A stretch of 42,892 nt of DNA from JBMNOI01 sp050942995 (GCA_050942995.1 JBMNOI010000011.1:1-42892), one strand, 5' to 3'. Positions 33,610 to 41,854 are shown, counted from the first letter of the stretch. Numbers and translations are program-made. The notes: generated by a model from the sequence alone, not told the origin.

Positions 33610-34332
33610 CTAATTCACCGGCCGGGCGATGACGATGAGGCGATGCGAGTTATCCAGATGTGGCCAGCAGGTCACCATCGTCAGCCGCTCGTCGACCGTC
33701 GGCGCGATCCAGAGGGCGTTCTGTCGGCGCTGCGCCTCACTCGCTCCATGCTCGGGCAGAATGAACCGCTCATGCACTCGATAGGTATAGGCCACACCGT
33801 GAACATATAGATGCACTTCATCGCCGTCGGACAGATCTACCAGATTGCGGAATATTCCATCGCCGTTCTGGTGCCCGACGATGACGATATTGCTGCCGTG
33901 GCCCGGCAGCGCCGAATCGTCCACCCAGCCGCCGGCCAGACCCGGGTCATCCCATATTCCCTGCCCGTTTTTGGGATGCCAGCCGATAGCCGTTACCGAC
34001 CGATCGATCCCCAGCGCCGGGATTACAATGCGCTCGGGTACAGTATCCACCGGGGGCAACTCCGGTGTCGGTGTGGCCGGCGCCGATTCGGGCAACAGGG
34101 TCGGCGTCGGAGTGAACGAGGGCATGGGCGTAACCGGTGGAGAAAAGAGTGGGACACTGTGCGAATCGCTCTCCAGTACGGCATCCACCGGCTCGGCATG
34201 AGGCGTAAAGGTCGGCCACACGAAATCGGCGCTCACCGTCTGTGCATCCACCGGAGCGCAGGATACCAGTATGGCTGCGAGCAGCATAACCGGCAGAATG
34301 TTCACGGCCACACGGTCAAGCATCCGGCTCAT
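33610..34332 (-). CDS. Class D/E/F-like sortase
   Basis: This 240-residue protein has an N-terminal hydrophobic segment ending ILVSCAP, which can be a lipobox (Cys25) or an uncleaved anchor. A Pro/Thr/Ser linker (about residues 60-100) follows, then a sortase domain. The catalytic triad is visible: His154 (IVIVGHQNG), Cys222 (LTMVTCWP) and probably Arg231 (SHRLIVIA). Sortases cleave a sorting signal and attach proteins to the wall or to each other. No LPXTG-type C-terminal signal is visible in the proteins of this window, so the substrate is unknown. The ATG chosen has GGAG six bases upstream; an ATG five codons earlier is possible. It sits after flaG, in the filament cluster. Confidence 0.9.
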   Translation of the reverse strand: MSRMLDRVAVNILPVMLLAAILVSCAPVDAQTVSADFVWPTFTPHAEPVDAVLESDSHSVPLFSPPVTPMPSFTPTPTLLPESAPATPTPELPPVDTVPERIVIPALGIDRSVTAIGWHPKNGQGIWDDPGLAGGWVDDSALPGHGSNIVIVGHQNGDGIFRNLVDLSDGDEVHLYVHGVAYTYRVHERFILPEHGASEAQRRQNALWIAPTVDERLTMVTCWPHLDNSHRLIVIARPVN

Positions 34333-34364
34333 ACGAAACTCCGCCATCGTTCACCCACATCGGC

Positions 34365-34745
34365 CTACAAGCGTCGGGATTCGGCCATGATGTTTCGGAT
34401 CATATCGACCAGCTCTTCCGGCGGCACAGTGCGCAATACCTTGCCGCTGTTACGCTCTACGACCTGCATCGTCACATCACGTGTCTCAGGATCGACCAGG
34501 AAACGCAGCGTGATACTCTCGAGCTCGATATCCTCCGAGGGCACCTCTACATCTACAACGTCATCATCCTGAAGCACCTCCGACCTGATTCGGTTCTCGA
34601 CAGGAGCCGGCGCAACCGCCCGGTTTACCGGTTTCACATTCCGTATCTCCCGGCGGGTCGACTCGCGCCGCAACGCCTCTCGAACCATGGCGTCGATCTC
34701 GGATGGATAAGGCCCCACTCCGGTGATTCTTGTTGGCCCTTCCAT
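34365..34745 (-). CDS. flaG: FlaG family protein
   Basis: This is a 126-residue protein. Its C-terminal half matches FlaG: ITLRFLVDPETRDVTMQVVE, then NSGKVLRTVPPEELVDMIRN. The N-terminal half is polar and disordered. FlaG affects filament length in some bacteria and is usually next to fliD, as here. The ATG (MEGPTRI) follows GGGAGGTGAAC at correct spacing; a GTG two codons upstream lies within that site and is rejected. Confidence 0.88.
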   Translation of the reverse strand: MEGPTRITGVGPYPSEIDAMVREALRRESTRREIRNVKPVNRAVAPAPVENRIRSEVLQDDDVVDVEVPSEDIELESITLRFLVDPETRDVTMQVVERNSGKVLRTVPPEELVDMIRNIMAESRRL

Positions 34746-34804
34746 GTTCACCTCCCTAATAACTCCACCCCCTCGTGCCCATATGAAGGGATAAGATCAT
34801 CTCT

Positions 34805-36940
34805 CTATCCCCAGAATGTGTAAGATAGACGTCGACTCTCATACTGCATATTGGCGAGCTGCACCTGAACCTCTGCATACTGCTTCTCCAGAAAAGCCCG
34901 CCGCTGCTCCATACGCTCATTGATGCGCCGTTCCCGGTCGCTCATGCGCTGTACCTGGTTGCTAAGAGAATTGATGCTCTGCCGGGTCACGCTTCCGGCG
35001 CCCAGATGGGGTTGTAATGTCGACTTGAGGGCCTTCATCACCTTCCCACACAGTGCCTCGACACCCCCGGGGTTCTCGGCCAGCGCGGCTTCGAGCTTTT
35101 GGCGATCCGAGATGCTGACTTCCAGATTGCCGTCGATGGTGATTCCGATGGCGGCCAGTCGATCGGGTGCTCCGGGGGGCAGTCCCTCGTAGATCTGATT
35201 CAACACGCCGTACAGGTCGATGCGCAGGCTGCGCAGGATGGTGTCGCCGCTGAGCTGGCTGCGTACATAGGTGCCGGCACCCGTCGGTGTGACGGCCGTG
35301 TTGACTTTGATAAAGGCCTGAAGCGCGTTGAATTTCGAGACGAAATCCTCCAGGCGATTGATCACGGCATTGTTGTCGCGCGATACCGTCAGCGTCGCGC
35401 TCTTGCCGGCCGCGTCGGCCGCCAGATTCAGCGTCACGCCCGAGATCGCGTCAGTCAATCCTTCGTTTCGATCCCTTTCGAGGGTGATGCCGTTGACCGT
35501 CAACACCGCCGCGCTGGGCGCCTGATAGCCGTCGTCAACCGACGTGTTCTTGAATGTGTCAGGGCCTGTAATGAGCCCCAGCCCCTGGGCGCCGGTACCG
35601 CTGAGCACTGTGCCCGAGATCTCGCCGATGCGGATGGCCCGGTTGGCCTTCGCCGCCGTGATCTGCAACCGCCCATCGACGATCGAGGCCGTAACCGCCG
35701 CCTCCTCAGCATACACTGCCCGGTTGATGGCCGAGGCAATGTCCGTCAACGACTGGTCCGACGTCACCCGGATGCGGGCGCCCTGGGGTTCGTAGGTGAC
35801 CGCCGCCGCCCCCTGCCCGCGGGTGCCCACCTGCACCTCGCGCGCCGTGTACTGTACGCCGGCCGCCCCATCGTGGTAGGTCCCGGGCGTATAGACACCG
35901 TCCTCACCCATCCCCAGATCGATGGTCAGGCCGCGGCCGGTCGCAAAGCGTCCGTCGCCGCTCAGCGACGAGGCCGCCTCCAGCGACTGCCATCCCGAGG
36001 TGAAAGAGCCGTCGTTCGCCCCGGCATCATAGATGGACTCGGTCTGTCCGTCGCTGTTGACCAGGCGAAACTGCCAGCCCGCCTCGGCATCCTCGCGCAC
36101 CTCCACATAGTAGGTGCCGCTGGTCAGCTCGCTCTGCCCGGCGCGCACGGCGCCGGTGCCGAATCCTTCGACTGTGCCGGCCACCGTCACGGCGTCGCTC
36201 ACGCTGTGGTCGACCATATCGGCGAAATCGACGATCAACCCGCGGCCGGTATCGAATGCCGTACCGGCGACCTGATCCAGATTCTGCCAGTCAGAGGTCA
36301 GGCCCGACGTGCCCTCTTCTGCGTTGCGCACCGTCACGGCGTTCCCCCATTGATCGACGATACGGAACTGGAGCACGTTTTCCTTGTCACGAATCTCGAT
36401 ATAAAAGGTCCCCGCCGCCAGCTCTTTTACGCCATCGGCAATCGCATCCGCCGCCGTGTTGACCCCAAACCCGTTCACCGTGCCCGGCACCGTGGTGGCT
36501 GATTCGACCGAACGAACGCCCTGGCCGCCGATATAGAACTCGCCCTGCAACCCCAGCGCGTCGGTCGTCGAGACCTGCCGGTCCGATACCACCCGCTGCG
36601 CCCGGGCCAGCGAGATGACGGTGATGTCGTAATGAGCGGGAACGGCCGCGTTCGATGCCGTCGCCTGGATGATGGCGGCATCGTTATGACTTTTGCCGGT
36701 GATGCTCACCCCGCGGCTACCAAAGACCGAATCGCTCTGGTAAAGACGATTCAACGACGTCTCCAGAGATGTGACGCGGTTCTCTAGCGTGCGATAAACG
36801 TCCATACGCGAATTGAGCGCGTTGCGCTCGATCGTAAGGGCCTGAATACGCTGCTGCTCGGGCGCCAGCGACGCCTGAATGAGCGCGGCGTACATCGCCT
36901 GGTAGTCAGTATTAAAGCCGGGAACCACGGGGGTAACCAT
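34805..36940 (-). CDS. fliD: Filament cap protein FliD, enlarged by duplicated insert domains
   Basis: This 711-residue filament cap is well above the usual 450-550. The N-terminal coiled coil (FNTDYQAMYAALIQASLAPE and onward) and the FliD_N region (AVPAHYDITVISLARAQRVV) are typical. So is the C-terminal domain, with LRSLRIDLYGVLNQIYEGLP, GAPDRLAAIGITIDGN and the final coiled coil. The extra length comes mainly from two tandem related copies at residues 153-239 and 255-342, each with a GTVxGFG start, a (T/A)GT(F/Y)Y(I/V)E(I/V)R strand and a TGRGL(T/I)(I/V)D end. They also resemble the variable domain of the flagellin in this window. It caps the growing filament and helps flagellin fold. Confidence 0.95.
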   Translation of the reverse strand: MVTPVVPGFNTDYQAMYAALIQASLAPEQQRIQALTIERNALNSRMDVYRTLENRVTSLETSLNRLYQSDSVFGSRGVSITGKSHNDAAIIQATASNAAVPAHYDITVISLARAQRVVSDRQVSTTDALGLQGEFYIGGQGVRSVESATTVPGTVNGFGVNTAADAIADGVKELAAGTFYIEIRDKENVLQFRIVDQWGNAVTVRNAEEGTSGLTSDWQNLDQVAGTAFDTGRGLIVDFADMVDHSVSDAVTVAGTVEGFGTGAVRAGQSELTSGTYYVEVREDAEAGWQFRLVNSDGQTESIYDAGANDGSFTSGWQSLEAASSLSGDGRFATGRGLTIDLGMGEDGVYTPGTYHDGAAGVQYTAREVQVGTRGQGAAAVTYEPQGARIRVTSDQSLTDIASAINRAVYAEEAAVTASIVDGRLQITAAKANRAIRIGEISGTVLSGTGAQGLGLITGPDTFKNTSVDDGYQAPSAAVLTVNGITLERDRNEGLTDAISGVTLNLAADAAGKSATLTVSRDNNAVINRLEDFVSKFNALQAFIKVNTAVTPTGAGTYVRSQLSGDTILRSLRIDLYGVLNQIYEGLPPGAPDRLAAIGITIDGNLEVSISDRQKLEAALAENPGGVEALCGKVMKALKSTLQPHLGAGSVTRQSINSLSNQVQRMSDRERRINERMEQRRAFLEKQYAEVQVQLANMQYESRRLSYTFWG
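35915..36178 (-). repeat. FliD insert domain, copy 2
   Basis: FliD residues 255-342: GTVEGFG, then LTSGTYYVEVRE, WQFRLVNSDGQ, GWQSLEA and FATGRGLTIDL. The landmarks occur in the same order and spacing as in copy 1, which points to internal duplication. Confidence 0.75.
36224..36484 (-). repeat. FliD insert domain, copy 1
   Basis: FliD residues 153-239: GTVNGFG, then LAAGTFYIEIRD, LQFRIVDQWGN, DWQNLDQ and FDTGRGLIVDF. It is a diverged protein-level repeat of copy 2, not an identical DNA repeat. Confidence 0.75.
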
Positions 36941-36961
36941 CAGAACTCTCCTGCTATCTCA

Positions 36962-37324
36962 TCAGGCCATGGAGTAGACGGCGACATTCTGCACGTCCGC
37001 CAAAACGTCGGTAACGTCGGTAGACTGGATGCCTCTGGCGGCAGCCGCCCAGCTATCTCGCAATTCACCCAGGATTTGGGCGGCCTCATCCCACTGCCCC
37101 TGGCGGGCCAGATCGGCACACCATTCATAGATCGCCGCCAGATTGAACGACATGGGGAAATCGAAATCGAGCCCTTCATGAAGCACTCGTAGCGCTTTGC
37201 TCAGCTCCCACAGGCGTTGCCCCTTGCAGGCGCTCAGCGCATAGTCATAAACCGTGAGCAGGCGCGTCACCGGGCTGGCCGTGGATGCGCGATTGTTCTC
37301 ATAGACTTCTGCCGCATAGCTCAT
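36962..37324 (-). CDS. fliS: Flagellin export chaperone FliS
   Basis: This 120-residue helical protein has the FliS beginning AAEVYENNRASTASPVTRLL and the pattern LLTVYDYALSACKGQ, followed by LRVLHEGLDFDFPMSFNLAA and IYEWCADLARQGQWDEAAQI. It binds the C-terminus of flagellin in the cytosol and prevents early polymerisation. Its place between flagellin and fliD is the usual one. GAGG precedes the ATG. Confidence 0.93.
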   Translation of the reverse strand: MSYAAEVYENNRASTASPVTRLLTVYDYALSACKGQRLWELSKALRVLHEGLDFDFPMSFNLAAIYEWCADLARQGQWDEAAQILGELRDSWAAAARGIQSTDVTDVLADVQNVAVYSMA

Positions 37325-37352
37325 ATCACCTACCTCATCGGGCTATAGCTAC

Positions 37353-37380
37353 GCGGGAGGGGAACGATTTCCCCTCCCGC
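37353..37380 (-). terminator. Strong hairpin between flagellin and fliS
   Basis: The 12-base arms GCGGGAGGGGAA and TTCCCCTCCCGC are perfect complements around a CGAT loop. There is no T-run on the minus strand, so it is more likely a stability hairpin or a partial attenuator that raises flagellin mRNA over fliS than a full terminator. Confidence 0.55.
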
Positions 37381-37390
37381 ATCTTCCCAC

Positions 37391-37418
37391 CCCCCTGGAC
37401 ATGGGCTGTTTCAGGGGG
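37391..37418 (-). other. Second hairpin just after the flagellin stop
   Basis: Seven-base arms CCCCCTG and CAGGGGG enclose a 14-base loop, within about 10 bases of the flagellin stop. With the hairpin at 37353-37380 it forms a double stem-loop in the flagellin 3' untranslated region. Confidence 0.4.
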
Positions 37419-37428
37419 TCTATCGATA

Positions 37429-38688
37429 CTAGCGGAACAGCCCCATGATCGCCTGCGGGCTCATGTTGGCCTGGGCCAGCATGGCCACCGAGGTCTGCTG
37501 CAGAATCATGTACTTGGTGGCCTCGATCTGCTCAAAGGCCATGTCCGCGTTCATGATCCGGTTATAGGCCGCCTCGGTGTTGACTTTGGCTACCGAAAGG
37601 CTGGACTCCTGATACTCCAGGCGGTTCACCACCGAGCCGATGTAGCTCATGGCACCGGCCACTTTTTCCGCCGCCACATCCACCTTGTCCATAAAGGCGC
37701 GCGCCGCCGAGTTATCGTCCAGGGTCGAGCCGCCACGGACGTAATCAAAGCCCACGGTGACCGTCGCCGCCTGGCCGTTGGTAACGTCCAAGCCGGTCAG
37801 GTCGATGGTCACACCGGAGCCCAGATGCAACGCTGCCGTGGCCCCTGTGCTGGTCGCGTTCATAACGGTCCCAATGTCGCCCCCACCGCCGGCCTCACCG
37901 GTCGCGCTGATGGTGACGAGCTGCCCCTGCGCGTCGCGAAGACGTGCCGTGATGGCCGCATTGGTACCGTCACCCGTCGTGCTGATCTCCAGGGTATAGT
38001 GTCCCTGCTCCAGCTCGCCGAGCACCGAGTTGATGTCGGCGGGGTCGCTTACCGCCAGGGTGGGATCGCCGATGGTACCGGCCTTGTACTGCACTGCCGT
38101 GTCCGCTACAACCGCGTCAGCCGAATCAGAGACCCTGACGCCCAGGTCATCGCTGTTAAAGGTTTTACCTGCGGCCACACCGAATACGGCCTCGGCCAGG
38201 TTGAACCGCAGCGTGTCTTCGGCTGCCGAGCTGACCGAAATCTGGAAGTAGATGTCTCGGTCGCTCAACAGCGGGCCGCCCCACTGAGCCTGCGCCACTT
38301 CGGCGTCGATCTGATCGTTATAGCTCTTGAGCTCTTCCAGAATGGCCTTGCGCTCTTCGGCCCCCAACGTGTCGTTGGCCGCCTGCTGCGCCTTGACCTT
38401 CATCTTGGTCAGGATGTCGCTCACGTTAGAGAGGTGACCCTCGGCCACCGAGATGAGGCTCTTGGCGTCGTTGATGTTGGCCAGTACCTGGCCCAGCCCC
38501 TTGGCCTTCATATCGAACTTGGTAGCGATGTTCAGACCGGCGGCATCGTCACTGGCGGCGTTGATGCGTTTGCCGGTGGCCAGCCGAAGCTGAGAGACGC
38601 CAAGCTTGGTATTGACCTTCTGCAGCGCATTCAGCGAGTTCAGCGCACTGATATTCGTTGCGATACGTGTGAAATCTGCTCCTGCCAT
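37429..38688 (-). CDS. fliC: Flagellin
   Basis: This 419-residue flagellin has conserved D0/D1 ends. The N-terminus reads RIATNISALNSLNALQKVNT, then RLATGKRINAASDDAAGLNI. The C-terminus reads NRLEYQESSLSVAKVNTEAA, then NADMAFEQIEATKYMILQQT, and ends AIMGLFR. The middle (about residues 165-320) is a variable domain. Part of it (LEQGHYTLEIS, ARLRDAQGQLVTI, GSGVTIDLTGL, about 225-300) resembles the duplicated insert of FliD. A GGAGG ribosome-binding site lies upstream. It is followed by fliS across two hairpins. It forms the filament and needs FliS and FliD from the same cluster. Confidence 0.97.
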   Translation of the reverse strand: MAGADFTRIATNISALNSLNALQKVNTKLGVSQLRLATGKRINAASDDAAGLNIATKFDMKAKGLGQVLANINDAKSLISVAEGHLSNVSDILTKMKVKAQQAANDTLGAEERKAILEELKSYNDQIDAEVAQAQWGGPLLSDRDIYFQISVSSAAEDTLRFNLAEAVFGVAAGKTFNSDDLGVRVSDSADAVVADTAVQYKAGTIGDPTLAVSDPADINSVLGELEQGHYTLEISTTGDGTNAAITARLRDAQGQLVTISATGEAGGGGDIGTVMNATSTGATAALHLGSGVTIDLTGLDVTNGQAATVTVGFDYVRGGSTLDDNSAARAFMDKVDVAAEKVAGAMSYIGSVVNRLEYQESSLSVAKVNTEAAYNRIMNADMAFEQIEATKYMILQQTSVAMLAQANMSPQAIMGLFR

Positions 38689-38914
38689 TTCGATTACCTC
38701 CGTGCAATCGTGTGGGCTTGTCGATGTTCTTCTCGGGTATCCTTACCCTCGATCTCTTCTGCGAACACTATCGTTCCGACTATCGATCGACACCTTGTCT
38801 CATATCGTACCGTTTACCCCTCGCGATAAGCACCTCCTCTTGCCTCTCCGTGTGTGATCGGTAACATCAATCACTCACTATCCGGTATCGACTCCCGAAG
38901 CGATTCGTTAAGGC
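38689..38914 (-). promoter_or_regulatory. Flagellin upstream region
   Basis: These are 226 non-coding bases with the flagellin ribosome-binding site at the left end. No clear sigma-28 or sigma-70 promoter is seen. The repeated CGATAG segments near 38768-38790 (minus strand) are only partial matches to a flagellar -10. An unattached AGGAGGTG-like element lies at 38831-38839. Confidence 0.3.
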
Positions 38915-39088
38915 ATGTTGCCTGAAATTCGCGTAAAGGATTGGCGCCCGCATCTCGATCTCTTCGCCGACCACGCCTCAGGCGCCAAACCGGGGAAACA
39001 CATCCTCGCCCGGCGGGGGCTCACCGGCGGGACGCCTCGGATGCGGGCCGATGACCTGAACGACACGTTGCGCGATCCGGAAGTGTAG
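38915..39088 (+). CDS. Small protein, 57 residues, unknown
   Basis: This short open frame starts with ATG four bases after an in-frame stop and encodes 57 residues starting LPEIRVKDWRPHLDLFADHA and ending DDLNDTLRDPEV. The composition is protein-like (mixed charged and hydrophobic, Trp, few low-complexity parts), and most codons end in C or G like real genes here. The ribosome-binding site is weak. It points away from flagellin, and the terminator at 39108-39138 follows its stop. I do not recognise the family. The competing 98-residue frame on the other strand looks spurious. Confidence 0.4.
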   Translation: MLPEIRVKDWRPHLDLFADHASGAKPGKHILARRGLTGGTPRMRADDLNDTLRDPEV

Positions 39089-39107
39089 ACGGCAGAATGA
39101 GATAAAA

Positions 39108-39138
39108 GAGGCCGCCCCTCAGACTGAGGGACGGCCTC
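39108..39138 (-). terminator. Intrinsic terminator after the GH3 gene
   Basis: A long hairpin pairs GAGGCCG with CGGCCTC and, inside, CCCTCAG with CTGAGGG around a single base. On the minus strand it is followed directly by TTTTATC, so it is a good intrinsic terminator for the GH3 gene. It may also serve the small plus-strand gene, since the stem works in both directions. Confidence 0.75.
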
Positions 39139-39161
39139 GCAACTCATTCCTTTTCTACAGT

Positions 39162-39190
39162 CCCGCCTCTCCATCCCCCGGAGAGGCGGG
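39162..39190 (-). other. Hairpin directly after the GH3 stop
   Basis: Perfect 11-base arms CCCGCCTCTCC and GGAGAGGCGGG flank a 7-base loop, 11 bases past the GH3 stop. No T-run follows, so it probably protects the 3' end or assists the terminator that follows at 39108-39138. Confidence 0.5.
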
Positions 39191-39200
39191 CGCGATCGGC

Positions 39201-41153
39201 TCACTCGACCGGGCCGGCGCCTGTACCGTACAGACCGGGCAGATCCACCGGAAGCCTTCCTCTGGGCGACGTCAGCCCGACAAGCGCCCGGGCGGCCGCG
39301 TCCATCGACGCGGACACCTCGCCATACGTGGCCAGATAGGTGGGGACCTCGGGAAAAGCCAACAGATCGTATGGCGTGCCCGTGGCCACCACCACGACGG
39401 GCCTCACCTCGGCCACGGCCCGCACCAGCGCCGCCTGCTGAGGGCGGGCGCCGACGTTACGCGTGGCCACGACCACCAGATCGGCCTCTGCAGCCGCCGC
39501 CGTGATAGAAGAGATCTCTTCGGCGGTGGGGCTCAGGCCATAGTTCATCGACACGACGCTCGGATGATGGGTCGCCAGCGCCGCGCCCAGATCGCTCCCG
39601 CCTCGCGGCCAGGCCACGAGCACGCGCTGCTCGGGCGGCAGAGGCAGCCGCCCCTCGTCGTTGCGAAGCAGCGTGATGCTCTCCTCGGCCAGACGCCGGG
39701 CCACCGCCTGATGATCGGCCGTCCCCACCCGGCTCTGGATATGCTCCATATCGGGGGGGCGCACATCGAACAGGCCATAAGCCAGTTTGGCGCGCAGAAT
39801 GCGCCGCACCGATTCGTCCAGGCGCTCCTGAGAGATCTCGCCCCGACGCACCGCATCCAGCACGTGGCGATAAGCCGTGACCTGCTCCTCCGGGGTATAG
39901 TTCCAGTCGGCGCCATAGGCCAGCACATCGGCTCCGGCCTGCACGGCGCGCACCGCCGCCTCACCGCTGCCATAGTGGCGCATGATGGCGCCCATCGTCA
40001 TCGAGTCGGTGACGATCAACCCCTCATAGCCCAGGCGCTCGCGCAGCAACCCCTGCAACACCCGGGGCGAGAGAGTGGCCGGAAGCCCCGGCTCGGGCTC
40101 GATGGCCGGCACCTCCACATGGGCCGTCATAATCGCCGCCACACCCGCCTCGATGGCAGCCCGGAAGGGGGGCAGATCCACCGCCTCCAGCCGATCCAGA
40201 GGATGATCGACCACCGGCATCTCGAAATGCGAGTCCACCGACGTATCGCCGTGGCCCGGAAAGTGCTTGGCTGTGGCCAGCACGCCTCGCGCCTGGTGCG
40301 CCTCCACCATGGCGCGCCCCAACGCCGCCACCCGCTCCGGCGAGGCGCCGATCGAGCGCAGCCCGATGACGGGGTTGGCGGGATTGCTGTTGACATCCAG
40401 CACCGGCGCCAGGTTCATATTGATGCCCAGCGCCTCGAGTTCGGTCGCCAGCACAGCCGCCATCTCATAGGCGAGTTCGACCGAATCGGTGGCGCCTACA
40501 GCCATCGCCCCCGGCAACTCGGTGGCCCCCTGCCGTATCCGCATCACCGATCCCCCCTCCTGGTCGATCGAGACCAGCAGAGGGATCCCGCTGTGGTTCA
40601 TCGCCTCGGTCTGAGCGGCATAGATCAGCTCGGCGACCTGCTGCGGATTCTGGATGTTGCCCACGCTGGCGAACAACACGATACCGCCGATATGGTACTC
40701 GCGAATCATGCGCTGCAACTCGGGCGACAGAACGGGGCCGTTAAAGTAGACCATGAACAACTGCCCCACCCGGGCCTCCAGGCTCATGCCGGCCAGCAGC
40801 TCCTCCACATAGGGCTCGACCTGCTCGGGCGGCACCTGCGCGGGCACCGTGACGGGCGCCTGGACCGGAGGCACCGTCGCGGTCGCGGTGGCGGTGGGCT
40901 CGACCGTCGGCTCCGGCGTATCGGTGGGCATCGATGTCGCCGTGGGAGAGGCCGTGGCCGTCACCGTCGGGGGCGGGTTCGTCGGCGGCGGCGCCAGAGT
41001 CGGATTCACCTCCCCTTGCGACGGCGTCATATCCCGTTCCACCGCTTCAGGCAGCTCGGGCGGCAGGGCCGGCCCGGCACATCCGGCCACAAGCAAAGCC
41101 AGGGTGATGATCGTGATGATGATCAAATGTTGAAGCACTCGACGAGTTGACAA
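39201..41153 (-). CDS. GH3 beta-N-acetylhexosaminidase-like lipoprotein (NagZ family)
   Basis: This 650-residue protein has a lipoprotein signal (LALLVAGC, Cys25). A Pro/Thr linker (about residues 45-105) follows, then a GH3 barrel and a C-terminal alpha/beta domain. The NagZ loop KHFPGHGDTSVDSH (residues 296-309) supplies the catalytic His of the Asp-His pair. The nucleophile is Asp383 in GLIVTDSMTMGAI. VSIDQEGGSVMRI is another NagZ signature. It likely removes N-acetylglucosamine from wall fragments outside the membrane. The start is TTG: GAGGAG lies seven bases upstream and it places the signal peptide at the N-terminus; the longer frame adds 57 unlikely residues. It is a separate transcription unit, ended by a terminator, and its link to motility is only by location. 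Confidence 0.9.
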   Translation of the reverse strand: MSTRRVLQHLIIITIITLALLVAGCAGPALPPELPEAVERDMTPSQGEVNPTLAPPPTNPPPTVTATASPTATSMPTDTPEPTVEPTATATATVPPVQAPVTVPAQVPPEQVEPYVEELLAGMSLEARVGQLFMVYFNGPVLSPELQRMIREYHIGGIVLFASVGNIQNPQQVAELIYAAQTEAMNHSGIPLLVSIDQEGGSVMRIRQGATELPGAMAVGATDSVELAYEMAAVLATELEALGINMNLAPVLDVNSNPANPVIGLRSIGASPERVAALGRAMVEAHQARGVLATAKHFPGHGDTSVDSHFEMPVVDHPLDRLEAVDLPPFRAAIEAGVAAIMTAHVEVPAIEPEPGLPATLSPRVLQGLLRERLGYEGLIVTDSMTMGAIMRHYGSGEAAVRAVQAGADVLAYGADWNYTPEEQVTAYRHVLDAVRRGEISQERLDESVRRILRAKLAYGLFDVRPPDMEHIQSRVGTADHQAVARRLAEESITLLRNDEGRLPLPPEQRVLVAWPRGGSDLGAALATHHPSVVSMNYGLSPTAEEISSITAAAAEADLVVVATRNVGARPQQAALVRAVAEVRPVVVVATGTPYDLLAFPEVPTYLATYGEVSASMDAAARALVGLTSPRGRLPVDLPGLYGTGAGPVE

Positions 41154-41368
41154 TCCGAATCTCCTCGATAGAAAGAATGAGAGGATAATGTAAACATAAT
41201 GTGACGCAAGGATAACCAAGATGGCCCTTTTCGTCAATTTGACAGAATGATCTCGATGATAGATCCTTATCTCCGTTACCCATCGGTATGAGGGCAACTT
41301 TTTCGCTTCGGGCCCGTATAGCAAAGCGGTCAGAGTCCCTTCCCGGACAACACAATGGGAAATCCCGA
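41154..41368. promoter_or_regulatory. Divergent intergenic region
   Basis: This 215-base region between the GH3 gene (leftward) and the cysteine-rich gene (rightward) is AT-rich near 41155-41275. It should hold both promoters. No specific element could be identified with confidence. Confidence 0.3.
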
Positions 41369-41818
41369 ATGAACGATGATCTGAACCATTTTATAAGCCA
41401 CTGGCTCGCCGGCCTGTTCACCGGCCTGGAGTGTATCGGCGCCTCATCACGCGAGACGCTGCTTCGTGCCTGTGCCCGAGGTTGCGCGGCATCGTACACC
41501 ACCCGGGTATTCCGTGAGGTGTATCGGGAGAGCGCCGACACGGATGCCTTTCTCGCCGGATTGGCCGCCCGTTTCCCGGAAGCACGTTATGAGCGGGTCG
41601 GTTCCAATGCCATACGCGTAAGGTATATCCGCTGCGGCTGTGATTGGGTAACGAACGGCCTGACCCGATCCCCACGGCTCTGCGACTGCTCCCGGTATAA
41701 CCTGGAGGCCAATTTCGAGGGTGCGTTAGAGATGCCGGTCACGGTGATACGAGAGGCGTCTATCCTGGAGGGAGAGGCCGAATGCTCTTTTCTGGTCACC
41801 CCCACCGGCCTGATCTGA
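41369..41818 (+). CDS. Cysteine-rich protein with V4R/ATC-hydrolase-like C-terminal pattern
   Basis: This 149-residue cytoplasmic protein has a helical N-terminal half and a C-terminal half with spaced cysteines. The order is IRCGCDW, then LCDCSRYN, then EAECSFLV. The pattern of a Cys-x-Cys pair, a second Cys-x-Cys-Ser, a Val-rich strand and a final Cys resembles the V4R-like or aminothiazoline-carboxylate-hydrolase-like small-molecule-binding families seen beside regulators. This is by memory of the motif, not a search. The internal ATG (MNDDLNHF) is preferred over one 27 codons upstream, though its ribosome-binding site is weak. Four of the cysteines could bind a metal. Substrate unknown. 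Confidence 0.65.
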   Translation: MNDDLNHFISHWLAGLFTGLECIGASSRETLLRACARGCAASYTTRVFREVYRESADTDAFLAGLAARFPEARYERVGSNAIRVRYIRCGCDWVTNGLTRSPRLCDCSRYNLEANFEGALEMPVTVIREASILEGEAECSFLVTPTGLI

Positions 41819-41854
41819 GCGACTTGTCGGATATCTGAAGGAAAAGGGTCCCAT

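Noticed and set aside
35099..36502. 467-codon plus-strand frame opposite fliD
   Set aside because: Shadow of the FliD frame; Arg/His/Gly-rich without recognisable motifs.
37285..38829. 514-codon plus-strand frame opposite flagellin
   Set aside because: Flagellin is certain on the other strand; no domain is visible in the antisense product.
38780..38833. Possible short leader peptide before flagellin on the minus strand, starting GTG within AGGAGGTG
   Set aside because: The GTG is part of the ribosome-binding-like element itself, so it cannot use it; no regulatory structure ties it to flagellin.
38908..39204. 98-codon minus-strand frame between flagellin and the GH3 gene
   Set aside because: Arg/Ser-rich, overlaps two terminator-like hairpins, and competes with a more protein-like frame on the plus strand.
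39564..41150. 528-codon plus-strand frame opposite the GH3 gene
   Set aside because: Shadow of a confident GH3 enzyme; the product is His/Arg-rich and low in complexity.
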